Below are positions 1 through 8,687 of a stretch of DNA of 62,992 nt, in pieces (the first letter of the stretch is position 1; each line of letters opens with the position of its first letter). The DNA is from UMGS1370 sp963557065 (GTDB taxonomy: Bacteria; Bacillota; Clostridia; Lachnospirales; Lachnospiraceae). The DNA lies in NCBI GenBank assembly GCA_963557065.1, contig CAUWCT010000007.1, forward strand, positions 1 through 62,992, written 5' to 3'. Under the pieces are notes generated by a model. The model made no database searches. It worked only from the letters and a program-made list of their open reading frames with translations, and was not told the origin of the DNA. The position numbers and the translations under genes are program-made.

Positions 1-59
1 ATTCCTTACTGGCTGTAAGGGGTATTAACCATAAATATATTGTAGTAGGAGGTATCCCA

Positions 60-1496
60 ATGAAGAAAAAACCAAATATTGTATTTATCATTGCTGACGA
101 TCAGGGGTACTGGTCCCTTGGATGCAGCGGCAATGATGAAATTATTTCCCCGAATATTGACCGCCTGGCAGAGCAGGGGATGCGTTTTGAAAACTTTTTC
201 TGCGCTTCTCCGGTCTGTTCTCCTGCGCGGGCCAGCCTTTTGACCGGATGTATCCCTTCCCAGCATGGAGTTCATGACTGGCTGAGAGATGATGATGAGC
301 GCCAGTCTGCTTTAGAATATCTGGCAGGCCAGTATTCTTATACAAAGGCTCTGGCGGAAAACGGGTATTGCTGCGCGTTGTCCGGAAAGTGGCATATGGG
401 AGCTGCGGGAAAAGTCCAGCAGGGATTTACCCACTGGTTTAGTCATAAATCAGGAGGCGGGCCGTATTACAATGCCCCTATGTATAAAGATGGAAAACTT
501 TACCGGGAAGAGGGGTATGTGACAGACGCGATTACACAAGATGCTCTGGAATTTCTGGATACAAGGAAAAAGCAGGAGGAGCCCTTTTATCTCCATGTAG
601 CCTATACAGCGCCTCATGCCCCATGGCTGAATAATCATCCAAAAGAATATACGGATCTCTACAAAGACTGCCCATTTCAGTCAGTTCCTCATTTGCCCAG
701 ACATCCGGACAGCATCTACCTGACAGATGAGGTGGCTCAGGATGAAAGGGGCAATCTAATCGGTTATTTTGCAGCAGTAACGGCAATGGATGCAGGAATC
801 GGAAAGATTCTGGAAAAATTAGACGAAATGGGGATTGCAGAGGATACTCTGGTAGTATTTACGGCAGACAACGGATTTTCCTGCGGCCATCATGGATTCT
901 GGGGAAAAGGCAATGCGACCTTTCCTCTGAATATGTATGAAGAATCTGTCAAAGTTCCTTTTATTGTGCGGCATCCGGGACACATTCCGGCAGGAAAGGT
1001 CTGCACTGCACTGGTTTCCGCCTATGATTTTATGCCAACGCTTTTGGAATATCTGGATATACAGGTTTCTGACAATAAAAACCGGCCGGGCGTGTCCTTT
1101 GCACTGGCTTTAAGAGACGAACATTTTGACCAGCATGAGGAAGTCGTTGTGATGGATGAATATGGCCCAAACCGTATGATTCGGGGACGCCGGTTTAAAT
1201 ATGTAGCCAGATATCCGTATGGTCCTAATGAACTGTATGATTTGGAAACTGATCCAGGAGAGATGAGGAATCTTCTGAAAGAGGGAGGATTTGAAAATCT
1301 GGAGCAGGAAATGCGTCTGCGTCTGGAAACCTGGTTTGCAAAGTATGTAAATCCGGAAATTGACGGGGCAAAAGAGGCAGTCTTTGGTTCTGGTCAGATT
1401 GGACTGGCAGGCTTATGGGGGAAAGGAGTTTCCGGCCATAGCTGCGACGATTATATCAAAGAAAATCCAAATTTTGCACCATATCAGATAAAATAA
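60..1496 (+). CDS. Sulfatase (alkaline-phosphatase superfamily), type I Cys-type
   Basis: This is a 478-residue sulfatase that would hydrolyse sulfate esters on glycans. The start has a strong RBS (AGGAGG, 9 nt upstream). The N-terminal metal-binding Asp pair (IADDQG, residues 11-16) is followed by the signature CSPAR at residues 53-57. Cys53 should be converted to formylglycine by an anaerobic sulfatase-maturating enzyme, which is not encoded in this window. TADNGF near residue 270 supplies further metal ligands. No signal peptide is visible, so it probably acts in the cytoplasm on imported sulfated oligosaccharides. It is followed 37 bp later by a YesM-type kinase, and a second sulfatase closes the same run of genes. 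The exact substrate (mucin or glycosaminoglycan) cannot be read from the sequence. Confidence 0.93.
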   Translation: MKKKPNIVFIIADDQGYWSLGCSGNDEIISPNIDRLAEQGMRFENFFCASPVCSPARASLLTGCIPSQHGVHDWLRDDDERQSALEYLAGQYSYTKALAENGYCCALSGKWHMGAAGKVQQGFTHWFSHKSGGGPYYNAPMYKDGKLYREEGYVTDAITQDALEFLDTRKKQEEPFYLHVAYTAPHAPWLNNHPKEYTDLYKDCPFQSVPHLPRHPDSIYLTDEVAQDERGNLIGYFAAVTAMDAGIGKILEKLDEMGIAEDTLVVFTADNGFSCGHHGFWGKGNATFPLNMYEESVKVPFIVRHPGHIPAGKVCTALVSAYDFMPTLLEYLDIQVSDNKNRPGVSFALALRDEHFDQHEEVVVMDEYGPNRMIRGRRFKYVARYPYGPNELYDLETDPGEMRNLLKEGGFENLEQEMRLRLETWFAKYVNPEIDGAKEAVFGSGQIGLAGLWGKGVSGHSCDDYIKENPNFAPYQIK

Positions 1497-1533
1497 CAGC
1501 ATCAACGAAAGAACAACTGGGAGTGAACACGAG

Positions 1534-3327
1534 ATGAAGAGATGGTTTGAGAAAATTGCAGTATGCACAAAAAAATTGCATACCCAGCTTTTTTTGGCCT
1601 ACTTTCTTGTGTTCGCTCTCTTTTTTACAGCGGTTTCCCTGCTGGTCAGCGGTTCTATCCGGGATTTGCTTATCAGCCAGATTGGAAGCAACCGGATTGC
1701 AGTTTTAAGGCAGATTGGGGAGAGGGCAGGCATTATCAAAACCAGCAGCACTACATTGTCCAACCTGTATACCCATGAGATTGAAAGTCATGGGATTTTA
1801 GAGCCGGATCTGTCTTTTTGGGAACAGGAGAAGGCCAGAGCCTATCTGGATTCTCAGAAGGAAATCTACGATGAGATTTTTGGACGGATTGGATTAGACT
1901 ATGAGGTGGTATTTTTAGGGAAAAATGGATTTTGCTATAATTCAGGGGAAGTGTCTACTGAAAACTGGATGTATGAACCCTGGTATAAAAATCTGCTGGC
2001 AGCGTTGTCAGAAGGAGAAGAGGGGGAAGTAGAGTTTTCCCGCACATTTTCGGCAGTCCGTGAAGGAAGAACGGATTATCAGTTTGCGGCAGGGCGGCTT
2101 TTGGGACAAGGAGAAGAGGAAAGCGTACTCTTGATCCTCATTGATGAAAGTCAGTTGGAGGATTTATATGTCTCTGTGCAGGAGCAGGGCGGGCAGGTTT
2201 ACCTCTATGATCAGAATGGATTTATTGTTTCCCATTCTAATAAAAAGATGCTGGGAAAACAGTTTATTGATGTGGATTATATGCAGAATGTGTACGGAAT
2301 GGACAACTCCAATATCATCCAAAAACTGGGAAAAAGTTATGTGCTTTCCACTTATTTGGATCGGAAAACCGGCTGGACCATTGTGGAAGAAAGTCCTACC
2401 AGGATTATTCTGGGGGCATTAAATGATACCTATTGGATTATCGGAACCATTCTGGCAACTGGATTGATGTTAGCAGTTGCGGTATCCGTTTATATTTCCA
2501 GGCGGATTTCCCATCCGTTATCAGAATTAAGCGATGCAATGGATAAATTTGGAAGCCAAAATTTTACGCTGCCCTGTGTGGAAAGGGGAACGCAGGAAAT
2601 CGATCATCTTCAGGACAGCTTTTACCACATGGCAGTTGAGATTACCAGTTTGATGGAGAGTATACAGGAAAGAGAGCAGCAGAAACGGGACTTGGAAGTA
2701 AACTTTCTTCGGGCGCAGATTAATCCCCATTTTTTATACAATACCTTATTTTCCATCCGCTGTGCAGTGGAAGTGGGGAAAAATGAGCAGGCAGCCAAGA
2801 TGCTGGGCGCGTTTATTGATTTGCTTCGGAGTACCCTGGCAGTCAAGGATACGGTAGTTCCTTTAAGCGATGAACTGGAGACAACGAGAAAATATCTGGT
2901 GGTGCAAAAACTGCGGTACGGGGAAAAAATCAATTATGAAATTGAGATGGAAGAAGGCACAAAAGACTGCATGGTTTTGCCGCTGATTTTACAGCCTTTG
3001 GTGGAGAATGCAATTTTTCATGGTCTGGAAGCAAAAAGCGAGACCGGGACAGTGGTAATTGAATCAGCCTTTCAGGGGAAAAATCTGCTTTTGACCATTA
3101 CAGACGATGGAGCAGGCATGGATCCGGAAACCCTGGAAGCTGTGAAAAAAAGCTGCAGCCAGGCAGTGATGAAGGACGCCCGCTCCATAGGAATGTCTAA
3201 TGTTCACAACCGGATTCGGCTGAACTACGGAGAAAATTATGGACTGTCTGTGGAGAGTTCCAAAGGAATGGGCACTACCATTACCCTGCTGATGCCAGCA
3301 GTGATACAAAAGGAGGACAAGGGATGA
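1534..3327 (+). CDS. YesM-type sensor histidine kinase
   Basis: A 597-residue membrane kinase of the LytS/YesM class. A transmembrane helix (about residues 20-42) and a second one (about 296-318) bracket a roughly 250-residue extracellular sensor domain, probably Cache-like. A HAMP region follows, then the His_kinase box INPHFLYN with phospho-acceptor His399. The HATPase domain has LQPLVENAIFHG, DDGAGM and a GMSNVHNR G-box. Its last 4 bp overlap the start of the downstream response regulator (ATGA), so the two are translationally coupled. Because the pair lies between two sulfatases, it probably senses a sulfated saccharide or its binding protein and controls this locus; the ligand is inferred from context only. 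Confidence 0.93.
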   Translation: MKRWFEKIAVCTKKLHTQLFLAYFLVFALFFTAVSLLVSGSIRDLLISQIGSNRIAVLRQIGERAGIIKTSSTTLSNLYTHEIESHGILEPDLSFWEQEKARAYLDSQKEIYDEIFGRIGLDYEVVFLGKNGFCYNSGEVSTENWMYEPWYKNLLAALSEGEEGEVEFSRTFSAVREGRTDYQFAAGRLLGQGEEESVLLILIDESQLEDLYVSVQEQGGQVYLYDQNGFIVSHSNKKMLGKQFIDVDYMQNVYGMDNSNIIQKLGKSYVLSTYLDRKTGWTIVEESPTRIILGALNDTYWIIGTILATGLMLAVAVSVYISRRISHPLSELSDAMDKFGSQNFTLPCVERGTQEIDHLQDSFYHMAVEITSLMESIQEREQQKRDLEVNFLRAQINPHFLYNTLFSIRCAVEVGKNEQAAKMLGAFIDLLRSTLAVKDTVVPLSDELETTRKYLVVQKLRYGEKINYEIEMEEGTKDCMVLPLILQPLVENAIFHGLEAKSETGTVVIESAFQGKNLLLTITDDGAGMDPETLEAVKKSCSQAVMKDARSIGMSNVHNRIRLNYGENYGLSVESSKGMGTTITLLMPAVIQKEDKG

Positions 3328-4832
3328 AGGTTCTGGTAGCAGATGATGAAGCTATGATTTGTGAGTGGCTGCAGTTTTGCATCTCTCAAAATCCTTTTTG
3401 CCGGCTGACCGGAGTGGCCCATAACGGGCAGGAAGCGCTGGAGATGTTTGTGCAGGAGGAACCGGATTTGGTTCTTACAGACATAAAGATGCCGGTTATG
3501 GACGGTCTGGAACTGCTCCATGCTCTAAAGGAGTTAAATGCCAGGGCAAAGGTAGTGGTGCTGACTGCGTTTTCAGATTTTGATCTGGTGCGCCAGGCCC
3601 TAAGAGACGGTGCGTCAGAATATTTGCTGAAAACAGAGATGCAAAATGAGGTACTTCAGGAATTATTAAACCGGATGGCAGGACAGCTTCAGATGCAAAA
3701 AGGCCAGAACGATGCAGGCGGTGCTAATATATCCCAGATGCAGTCGGTAATCAGCCGGATTTTAAGGCAGACCAGACAGTTAAGTGATGATGATTTGGAA
3801 AAACTGCGCCAGTGCGGAGTCCGCTGGCGCAATAACGGTCTGTTTGCCCTGGCTGTATGGAAGTGGGATATGGAGGAAAACGGCCTGCTGTTTCCGGAAG
3901 AAAGCCAGGCCAGACATGTGGCCGGATTTGATTATACAGATCGGGTGTATATGATTGTGGGAAATTTTCCAAAGACACTCAGCATTGCAGAAAAGGCCAG
4001 ACAACTGACAGCGTATGCCAGACAGGTTCAGGGCATGAACCGCTGCATGGTGGGAATCAGCGCCATCACAGATGAGATGCGCCAGATTCCGTTTATGGTC
4101 TGGCAGGCATCCTGTTCTTTGGGAGAGGGATTTTATAAAGGGGAAAACCGGGTCTATGAACCCAGGTATCCGTTAAAAGAACTGTCCCGCAGAAATGAAT
4201 TATGGAAAAATACGTTTACGGAGTTTCGGGTGCATCTTCACCAGATACAGGGAGTACAGAGGTATGAGCAGATAAAAGAATTTTTTGAACGGCTGCCGGA
4301 CTTAAAAATTCTTACAGTCGAACCGTTGTTAAAGCTGTGTCAGGACGCACTGGATCTTCTGGAATTTGATGCAAAAGGAAATGGAATTGTTCTGGATCAC
4401 GCAGAGGAACTGCACGCAAAGCTGTGTCAGTGCACTGCGGTTAAAGAGGCACAAGAAGTGATGTTGGATGCAGCCAGGCAGTGCTGCCTGCCAGGGGATG
4501 AATGCGGGCCGAAATCGAAAAATATCTGTCTTGCAGTTGAATACATTCATGGCCACTATGCAGAACAGCTAAGTCTGGAGCAGGTGGCCGCCCAGGTATA
4601 TCTGAATCCGGATTATTTTTCCAGGGTTTTTAAAATGGAAACAGGGCAGACCTTTATTAACTACCTGACGGATGTACGGCTGCAGCATTCAGTACAGCTT
4701 TTAGAAAATACCGCCCTGCGGGTGCAGACCATTGCTCAGCAGGTAGGGTATTACAATGCCAGCTATTTCTCAACCACATTTAAAAAGAAATACGGCGTAA
4801 GCCCATATGAATACCGGAGAAATGGAAGCTGA
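3324..4832 (+). CDS. YesN-type response regulator (REC + AraC HTH)
   Basis: A 502-residue regulator paired with the upstream kinase. The N-terminal receiver domain has acidic residues at 7-8, phospho-acceptor Asp53 in LTDIKMP and the conserved Lys in LLKTE. A middle region of about 270 residues of the YesN type follows, then a C-terminal double helix-turn-helix of the AraC family (about residues 400-500, with DYFSRVFK and ASYFSTTFKKKYG). It overlaps the kinase by 4 bp and is followed 33 bp later by the second sulfatase, so it probably activates this operon. Confidence 0.93.
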   Translation: MKVLVADDEAMICEWLQFCISQNPFCRLTGVAHNGQEALEMFVQEEPDLVLTDIKMPVMDGLELLHALKELNARAKVVVLTAFSDFDLVRQALRDGASEYLLKTEMQNEVLQELLNRMAGQLQMQKGQNDAGGANISQMQSVISRILRQTRQLSDDDLEKLRQCGVRWRNNGLFALAVWKWDMEENGLLFPEESQARHVAGFDYTDRVYMIVGNFPKTLSIAEKARQLTAYARQVQGMNRCMVGISAITDEMRQIPFMVWQASCSLGEGFYKGENRVYEPRYPLKELSRRNELWKNTFTEFRVHLHQIQGVQRYEQIKEFFERLPDLKILTVEPLLKLCQDALDLLEFDAKGNGIVLDHAEELHAKLCQCTAVKEAQEVMLDAARQCCLPGDECGPKSKNICLAVEYIHGHYAEQLSLEQVAAQVYLNPDYFSRVFKMETGQTFINYLTDVRLQHSVQLLENTALRVQTIAQQVGYYNASYFSTTFKKKYGVSPYEYRRNGS

Positions 4833-4865
4833 CTGTTATGAAATGGGAAAATGGAGGGGATTTTC

Positions 4866-6347
4866 ATGAAAGCAATTATGGTGATGTATGATTCATTAAA
4901 CCGCCATATGCTCAGTCCATATGGGTGTGGCTGGACCTATACAGAGAATTTTTCGCGTTTAGCAAAACACGCTGTTACCTTTGACAACTGCTGGGTAGGC
5001 AGTATGCCCTGTATGCCGGCCAGACGGGAACTGCATACAGGACGTTATAATTTTCTGCACCGCAGTTGGGGGCCTTTAGAGCCATTTGACGATTCTATGC
5101 CCCAGCAGTTAAAAGATGCAGGAATCCACACCCATTTGGTCAGCGATCACTACCACTATTGGGAAGACGGAGGGGCCACTTACCATCAGCGCTACACTAC
5201 CTGGGAGTGTGTGCGGGGACAGGAAGGAGACAACTGGCAGCCGCTTGTAGGTTTTTCGGGAGGACCAGAGCCGGCCAGAAATGTATGCGGGGAACCGAAA
5301 GACAACTGGGTGGGCCAGGATTTTGCCAATCGGACAGTGATGAAGGATAAGGAAAAACAGCCTCAGTGCCGTACATTCCAAAAGGGATTGGAATTTCTTT
5401 GCGCCAATCACAAAAAAGACAACTGGTTTCTTCAGATCGAAACGTTTGATCCCCATGAGCCATTCTTTTGCCAACCAGAGTACCAGAAATTGTTTTCAGA
5501 TTCCTATGAGGGACCATTTTGCGACTGGCCGGACTACCGGCCGGTCAATGAAGAGGACAGCCCAGAGTTTATCGCCCATATGAGGAATCAGTACGGGGCT
5601 TTATTAAAACTTTGTGATGAAAATCTGGGAAAAATTCTGGATGCCATGGATCAGTATGGGCTTTGGGAAGATACGATGCTCATTGTCAATACAGATCATG
5701 GATTTCTTCTGGCAGAACATGGGCAGTGGGCAAAGTGCCACTGCCCATTTTACGGAGAGGTTGCTCATACGCCTTTATTTATATGGGATCCCAGAAGCCG
5801 GAGACAGAATGTGCGGACCAGTCAGCTGGTGCAGACCATCGACCTTCCTGCAACACTTTTGGAGTATTTTGGCCAGCCTCTTTTTCCGAACATGGAGGGA
5901 AGGCCGCTGCGCCCTGTTTTGGAAAAGGACCAGCTGGTGCGGGAAGGAGCATTGTTTGGCATTTTTGGAGGACAGATCTGCTGCACAGATGGAAACTGGG
6001 TGTATATGAGAAGTCCTATTTCCGGAAACAGTCCCAGATATGAATATACCCTGATGCCTACCTGTCATGGGGGAAGGAGAGCGTTTATTCAGGATGAGAT
6101 TCTAAAGGAAATGAAACTTTCCCCGCCATTTTCTTTCACAAAAGGAATTCCGGTTTTAAAACTTCCAAGCAGAAATCCTGTTTCCCAGGCGGATTACTCC
6201 ACCATGCTGTTTTGCCTTACAAGGGATCCGGATGAGAACTGTCCGCTGACAAACCCGAAAGAAGAACAGCGGATGAAGGAACTGATGAAAAAGATGATGA
6301 CGGAAAATGACAGCCCCAAAGAACAGTTTGTCAGAATGGGCCTGTGA
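4866..6347 (+). CDS. Sulfatase, second copy
   Basis: A 493-residue sulfatase. An in-frame ATG exists at 4851, but the GGAGGGG at 4853-4859 is a ribosome binding site for the ATG at 4866, so that start is chosen. The active-site motif is CMPAR (Cys49 as formylglycine precursor) followed by RELHTGR rather than the common LLTG. NTDHGFLLAEHG (about residue 275) carries the Asp/His metal ligands. It is clearly diverged from the sulfatase at 60-1496, which suggests that the two act on different sulfate positions of the same glycan. It has no signal peptide and is the last gene of the sulfatase/two-component run. Confidence 0.92.
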   Translation: MKAIMVMYDSLNRHMLSPYGCGWTYTENFSRLAKHAVTFDNCWVGSMPCMPARRELHTGRYNFLHRSWGPLEPFDDSMPQQLKDAGIHTHLVSDHYHYWEDGGATYHQRYTTWECVRGQEGDNWQPLVGFSGGPEPARNVCGEPKDNWVGQDFANRTVMKDKEKQPQCRTFQKGLEFLCANHKKDNWFLQIETFDPHEPFFCQPEYQKLFSDSYEGPFCDWPDYRPVNEEDSPEFIAHMRNQYGALLKLCDENLGKILDAMDQYGLWEDTMLIVNTDHGFLLAEHGQWAKCHCPFYGEVAHTPLFIWDPRSRRQNVRTSQLVQTIDLPATLLEYFGQPLFPNMEGRPLRPVLEKDQLVREGALFGIFGGQICCTDGNWVYMRSPISGNSPRYEYTLMPTCHGGRRAFIQDEILKEMKLSPPFSFTKGIPVLKLPSRNPVSQADYSTMLFCLTRDPDENCPLTNPKEEQRMKELMKKMMTENDSPKEQFVRMGL

Positions 6348-6599
6348 AAAAAGGATAGATAAACCAGCAGAAGGATGGTATAATACAATTCAAAATAAGC
6401 TATGCGTCAATTATCAGGAGAATCTGCAGAAGTAAGCTGGCTTACAGACACAGATTCTCCTGATAATTGACATAGGGCGCATGCGCCCGCTTCCGGAACA
6501 TCCAAAAGAGTGTTGCTCTTTTGGATGTTCTGGAAGATGCATGGCGGATACATGCGTCTGGGAAAGAAACGATGCAGTGAATGAAAAAGGAGGACTTGA
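6348..6599 (+). repeat. Composite of inverted repeats between sulfatase and L,D-transpeptidase genes
   Basis: This 252-bp gap holds no gene. It has an extended -10 (TGGTATAAT, -10 at 6379-6384), then a 21-bp perfect inverted repeat (6406-6426 with 6451-6471). Inside that repeat lies a second small palindrome (6432-6445). A 14-bp perfect palindrome follows at 6475-6488, then a 20-bp hairpin with one G-T pair (6491-6510 with 6516-6535). None is followed by a T run, so they are not ordinary terminators. The transcript leader of the next gene would be heavily folded. The ends do not match the GTAAC-ended repeats elsewhere in the window. Confidence 0.75.
6379..6384 (+). promoter_or_regulatory. Extended -10 promoter element before the L,D-transpeptidase gene
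   Basis: TATAAT preceded by TG with the usual one-base gap. No convincing -35 hexamer is present 17 bp upstream, as is common for extended -10 promoters. Transcription from here would run through the inverted repeats at 6406-6535 before reaching the gene at 6600. Confidence 0.45.
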
Positions 6600-7532
6600 A
6601 TGAAGAACACAGGCAGATACTGGAAGATAGGGGCAGCAGCCGCAGTGATGGCTCTGCTTTTTGCAGGAACATCCTTTGCCGGTCAGGAAGGTCCGGGTAT
6701 GGCAGAGGGGAATCCTATAACAGCAGAAAGGAAAGGCGTAATCCGCAGAGACAGCGGTGCAGAAGCGGCAAAAGAGACAGAACCAGCAGAAACGATGGAA
6801 ACAGTAAAAGCAGCAGAAATTGCAGAACCAGCAGAAGCAAAAAGCCAGGAGCAGAGTCAGCCGGACACCGTTTTACCCGGAGTTTCAGTGGATTCTTTAG
6901 AGGGACTGACATATGATATCCGGAAACTGCATGCAGCCGAAGCTGAAGATGTGGAACAGATGATTGTGATTGCAGGTCATGATGGGACTTATGCCAGAGT
7001 GACCCTGTACCAGAAAAATCAGACAGGCACAAACCCTGACACCTGGGAATGGACAGCACTTGTAGACACAGAGGGCCGCATGGGAAGAAACGGCATGGGA
7101 AAACAGGTGGAAGGAGATGAAAAGACTCCAGTAGGACTTTATACAGCAGGCATGGTATTTGGAAATAAGGAAAATCCAGGCACCAGCCTTCCATATACCC
7201 ATGTAACGCCCACTCATTACTGGGTAGGGGACAGCAATTCACCGCATTACAATCAATTTGTGGATACGGCAGTTATGACAGAGCCGTTTGACAAGGGGAA
7301 GTCAGAGCATTTATCTGCCTATGGAGATGTATATAATTACTGTCTGGATATGGGATACAATCTATCCGGAACTCCCCGCCTGGGTTCCGCACTGTTTCTG
7401 CACTGCACAAACGGATACGGGACCGCGGGATGCGTAGGAATTCCGGAAGAAGATATGGCGCAGATTCTTCGCTTTTTAAAGCCAGGCGCAAAGATTTTGC
7501 TGGATTTAAGCGAAAATATCAGTAAATATTAG
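6600..7532 (+). CDS. Secreted L,D-transpeptidase-like (YkuD) protein
   Basis: A 310-residue protein with a cleavable signal peptide (residues 1-27, ending SFAG), a Glu/Ala/Thr-rich linker (about 35-85) and a C-terminal YkuD-like domain. The putative catalytic segment has His268 and Cys278 in GTAGCVGIP, a variant of the usual SHGCIRM-type motif. It would cross-link or modify peptidoglycan outside the membrane, with the linker acting as a spacer. RBS AAAGGAGG lies 7 nt upstream of the ATG. Before a repeat inserted at 7543-7627 its stop codon overlapped that of the converging aroE gene (see findings). Confidence 0.85.
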   Translation: MKNTGRYWKIGAAAAVMALLFAGTSFAGQEGPGMAEGNPITAERKGVIRRDSGAEAAKETEPAETMETVKAAEIAEPAEAKSQEQSQPDTVLPGVSVDSLEGLTYDIRKLHAAEAEDVEQMIVIAGHDGTYARVTLYQKNQTGTNPDTWEWTALVDTEGRMGRNGMGKQVEGDEKTPVGLYTAGMVFGNKENPGTSLPYTHVTPTHYWVGDSNSPHYNQFVDTAVMTEPFDKGKSEHLSAYGDVYNYCLDMGYNLSGTPRLGSALFLHCTNGYGTAGCVGIPEEDMAQILRFLKPGAKILLDLSENISKY

Positions 7533-7542
7533 TCCTGAAAGT

Positions 7543-7627
7543 GTAACGGTTCAGCCGGGAAAACTCTTATGAAAACAAGCTTTCAACGATTTCTCTTATC
7601 TGAATCTTCGCAGGGCTGAACTGCTAC
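7543..7627 (-). mobile_element. IS66-type MITE, copy B, inserted in the aroE 3' end
   Basis: An 85-bp element with terminal inverted repeats. Read on the minus strand it begins GTAGCAGTTCAGCC and ends GGCTGAACCGTTAC. It is flanked by near-identical 8-bp direct repeats (CTGAAAGT at 7535-7542 and CTGAAAAT at 7628-7635), a target-site duplication with one change. Its interior matches that of copy C (17801-17951) over about 30 bp. IS66-family transposons are known for GTAA ends and 8-bp duplications. The copy supplies the last 14 codons and stop of aroE. Confidence 0.85.
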
Positions 7628-8500
7628 CTGAAAATATTTTTCTCTGACAATGTCTACAGGAAGTGTTTCCCCTGTCCAGAGCCGGAAGGCTTCTGCACCC
7701 TGGTAGAGCAGCATGGGGAGTCCGTTGATGGTCTGACAGCCTGCCTGCCTGGCTAGTTTTAAAAAACGGGTTTCGGCAGGATTATAAATCACGTCTGCGA
7801 CAAACAGGTCCTTATGAAAATAGGAGGAGTCGGGGAGAATGGACTGCTCTGTATGGGGAGCCATGCCCACATTGGTGGAATTGGTTAAAATTTGGGCGGA
7901 AGCGATTTCCCGCCGGAGTATATCCTCTTCATAGTCAAACAGGCGGACATGGCAGTTTGTCTGTTCATTTAAGGTATCTGCGATTTGCCTGGTACGGCCG
8001 ATGAGGGGACTGGTACTTCTGCTGAACACAGAGACTTCTCTCATGCCGTCTAAAGCCGCCTGAACCAGGATAGCAGTTCCGGCACCGCCTGCGCCCAACA
8101 GAACCATTTTTTTGCCGGTGTAGTCTTGCCCCGATTCCTGGAGAGAGTTAAGAAAACCAAGGCCATCTGTGGTGTGGCCGGTGAGGATGCCGTTATCGTT
8201 GACAACTGTATTTACAGAGCCGCTGATTTTGGCGGCAGGAGACAAATGGTCGCAGAGCGCGGCCATTTTATTTTTGCAGGGCATGGTCAGGTTAAAGCCG
8301 CGGCAGTTTAAGCGCTTTAACCCCTCTACAGTCTGCTTCAGTGAAGCTTCATCTGTCTGAAAAGCCAGATAGCAGTAGTCTAAGCCCAACTGGGAAAATC
8401 CTTCATTGTGCATCATGGGGGATTTGCTGTGGGCAACCGGATCGCCAAGCAGACAGATGAGACGGGTGCGGCCGGTAATTTCATAAGCAGGTTGATTCAT
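7583..8500 (-). CDS. aroE: Shikimate dehydrogenase
   Basis: A 305-residue NADP-linked dehydrogenase that reduces 3-dehydroshikimate to shikimate in aromatic amino acid synthesis. SKSPMMHN near the N-terminus binds substrate, NLTMPCK carries the catalytic Lys, GAGGAGTAI is the dinucleotide-binding loop, and NGLPMLLYQGA is the typical C-terminal signature. The start at 8500 is chosen because GGAGGTATCCT lies just upstream; the frame is open about 35 codons further but without an RBS. The last 14 residues and the stop codon come from an inserted 85-bp repeat. Removing the repeat and one target duplication restores an ending of EKYFQD-stop. The gene is alone on its strand. Confidence 0.95.
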   Translation of the reverse strand: MNQPAYEITGRTRLICLLGDPVAHSKSPMMHNEGFSQLGLDYCYLAFQTDEASLKQTVEGLKRLNCRGFNLTMPCKNKMAALCDHLSPAAKISGSVNTVVNDNGILTGHTTDGLGFLNSLQESGQDYTGKKMVLLGAGGAGTAILVQAALDGMREVSVFSRSTSPLIGRTRQIADTLNEQTNCHVRLFDYEEDILRREIASAQILTNSTNVGMAPHTEQSILPDSSYFHKDLFVADVIYNPAETRFLKLARQAGCQTINGLPMLLYQGAEAFRLWTGETLPVDIVREKYFQVAVQPCEDSDKRNR

Positions 8501-8529
8501 AGGATACCTCCATTCGATTATTATGACTA

Positions 8530-8558
8530 AGTATAACACAAACAGAAAACAGGGACAA
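8530..8558 (-). promoter_or_regulatory. aroE promoter
   Basis: On the minus strand, TTGTCC (8553-8558) and TATACT (8530-8535) are separated by 17 bp, a good sigma-A promoter about 30 bp upstream of the aroE start. Its -35 overlaps the -35 region of the divergent promoter for the response regulator at 8688. Confidence 0.6.
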
Positions 8559-8580
8559 GAAGGCAGGATTGTGGTATAAT
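8552..8580 (+). promoter_or_regulatory. Promoter for the sugar-sensing RR-HK-SBP operon
   Basis: GGGACA (8552-8557), a 17-bp spacer and TATAAT (8575-8580) with an upstream TG. It diverges from, and overlaps, the aroE promoter. A second TATAAT-like stretch occurs near 8665, close to the start of the gene at 8688. Confidence 0.5.
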
Positions 8581-8589
8581 AGGAACACT

Positions 8590-8672
8590 TGACGAGGTGT
8601 TTCACGAGTCTAGTGAGAATAGATACTGTCCCCTTAGCGAGGTCTTGTCGAGCTTAGTGGATATGGTATATT
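8590..8672 (+). repeat. Two imperfect tandem 45-bp units in the leader of the response regulator gene
   Basis: Two diverged units start near 8590 and 8635. Each has the skeleton CGAGGT..TT..CGAG..TAGTG followed by an AT-rich tail, lying between the promoter at 8552-8580 and the start codon at 8688. No ORF or terminator is present. They could be operator half-sites for the downstream regulator, or a remnant of a dispersed repeat; the sequence alone does not decide. Confidence 0.5.
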
Positions 8673-8687
8673 ATAAAAGGAGCATCC

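Noticed and set aside
6..275. Minus-strand frame opposite the first sulfatase
   Set aside because: It is a shadow of the sulfatase gene with no RBS or domain.
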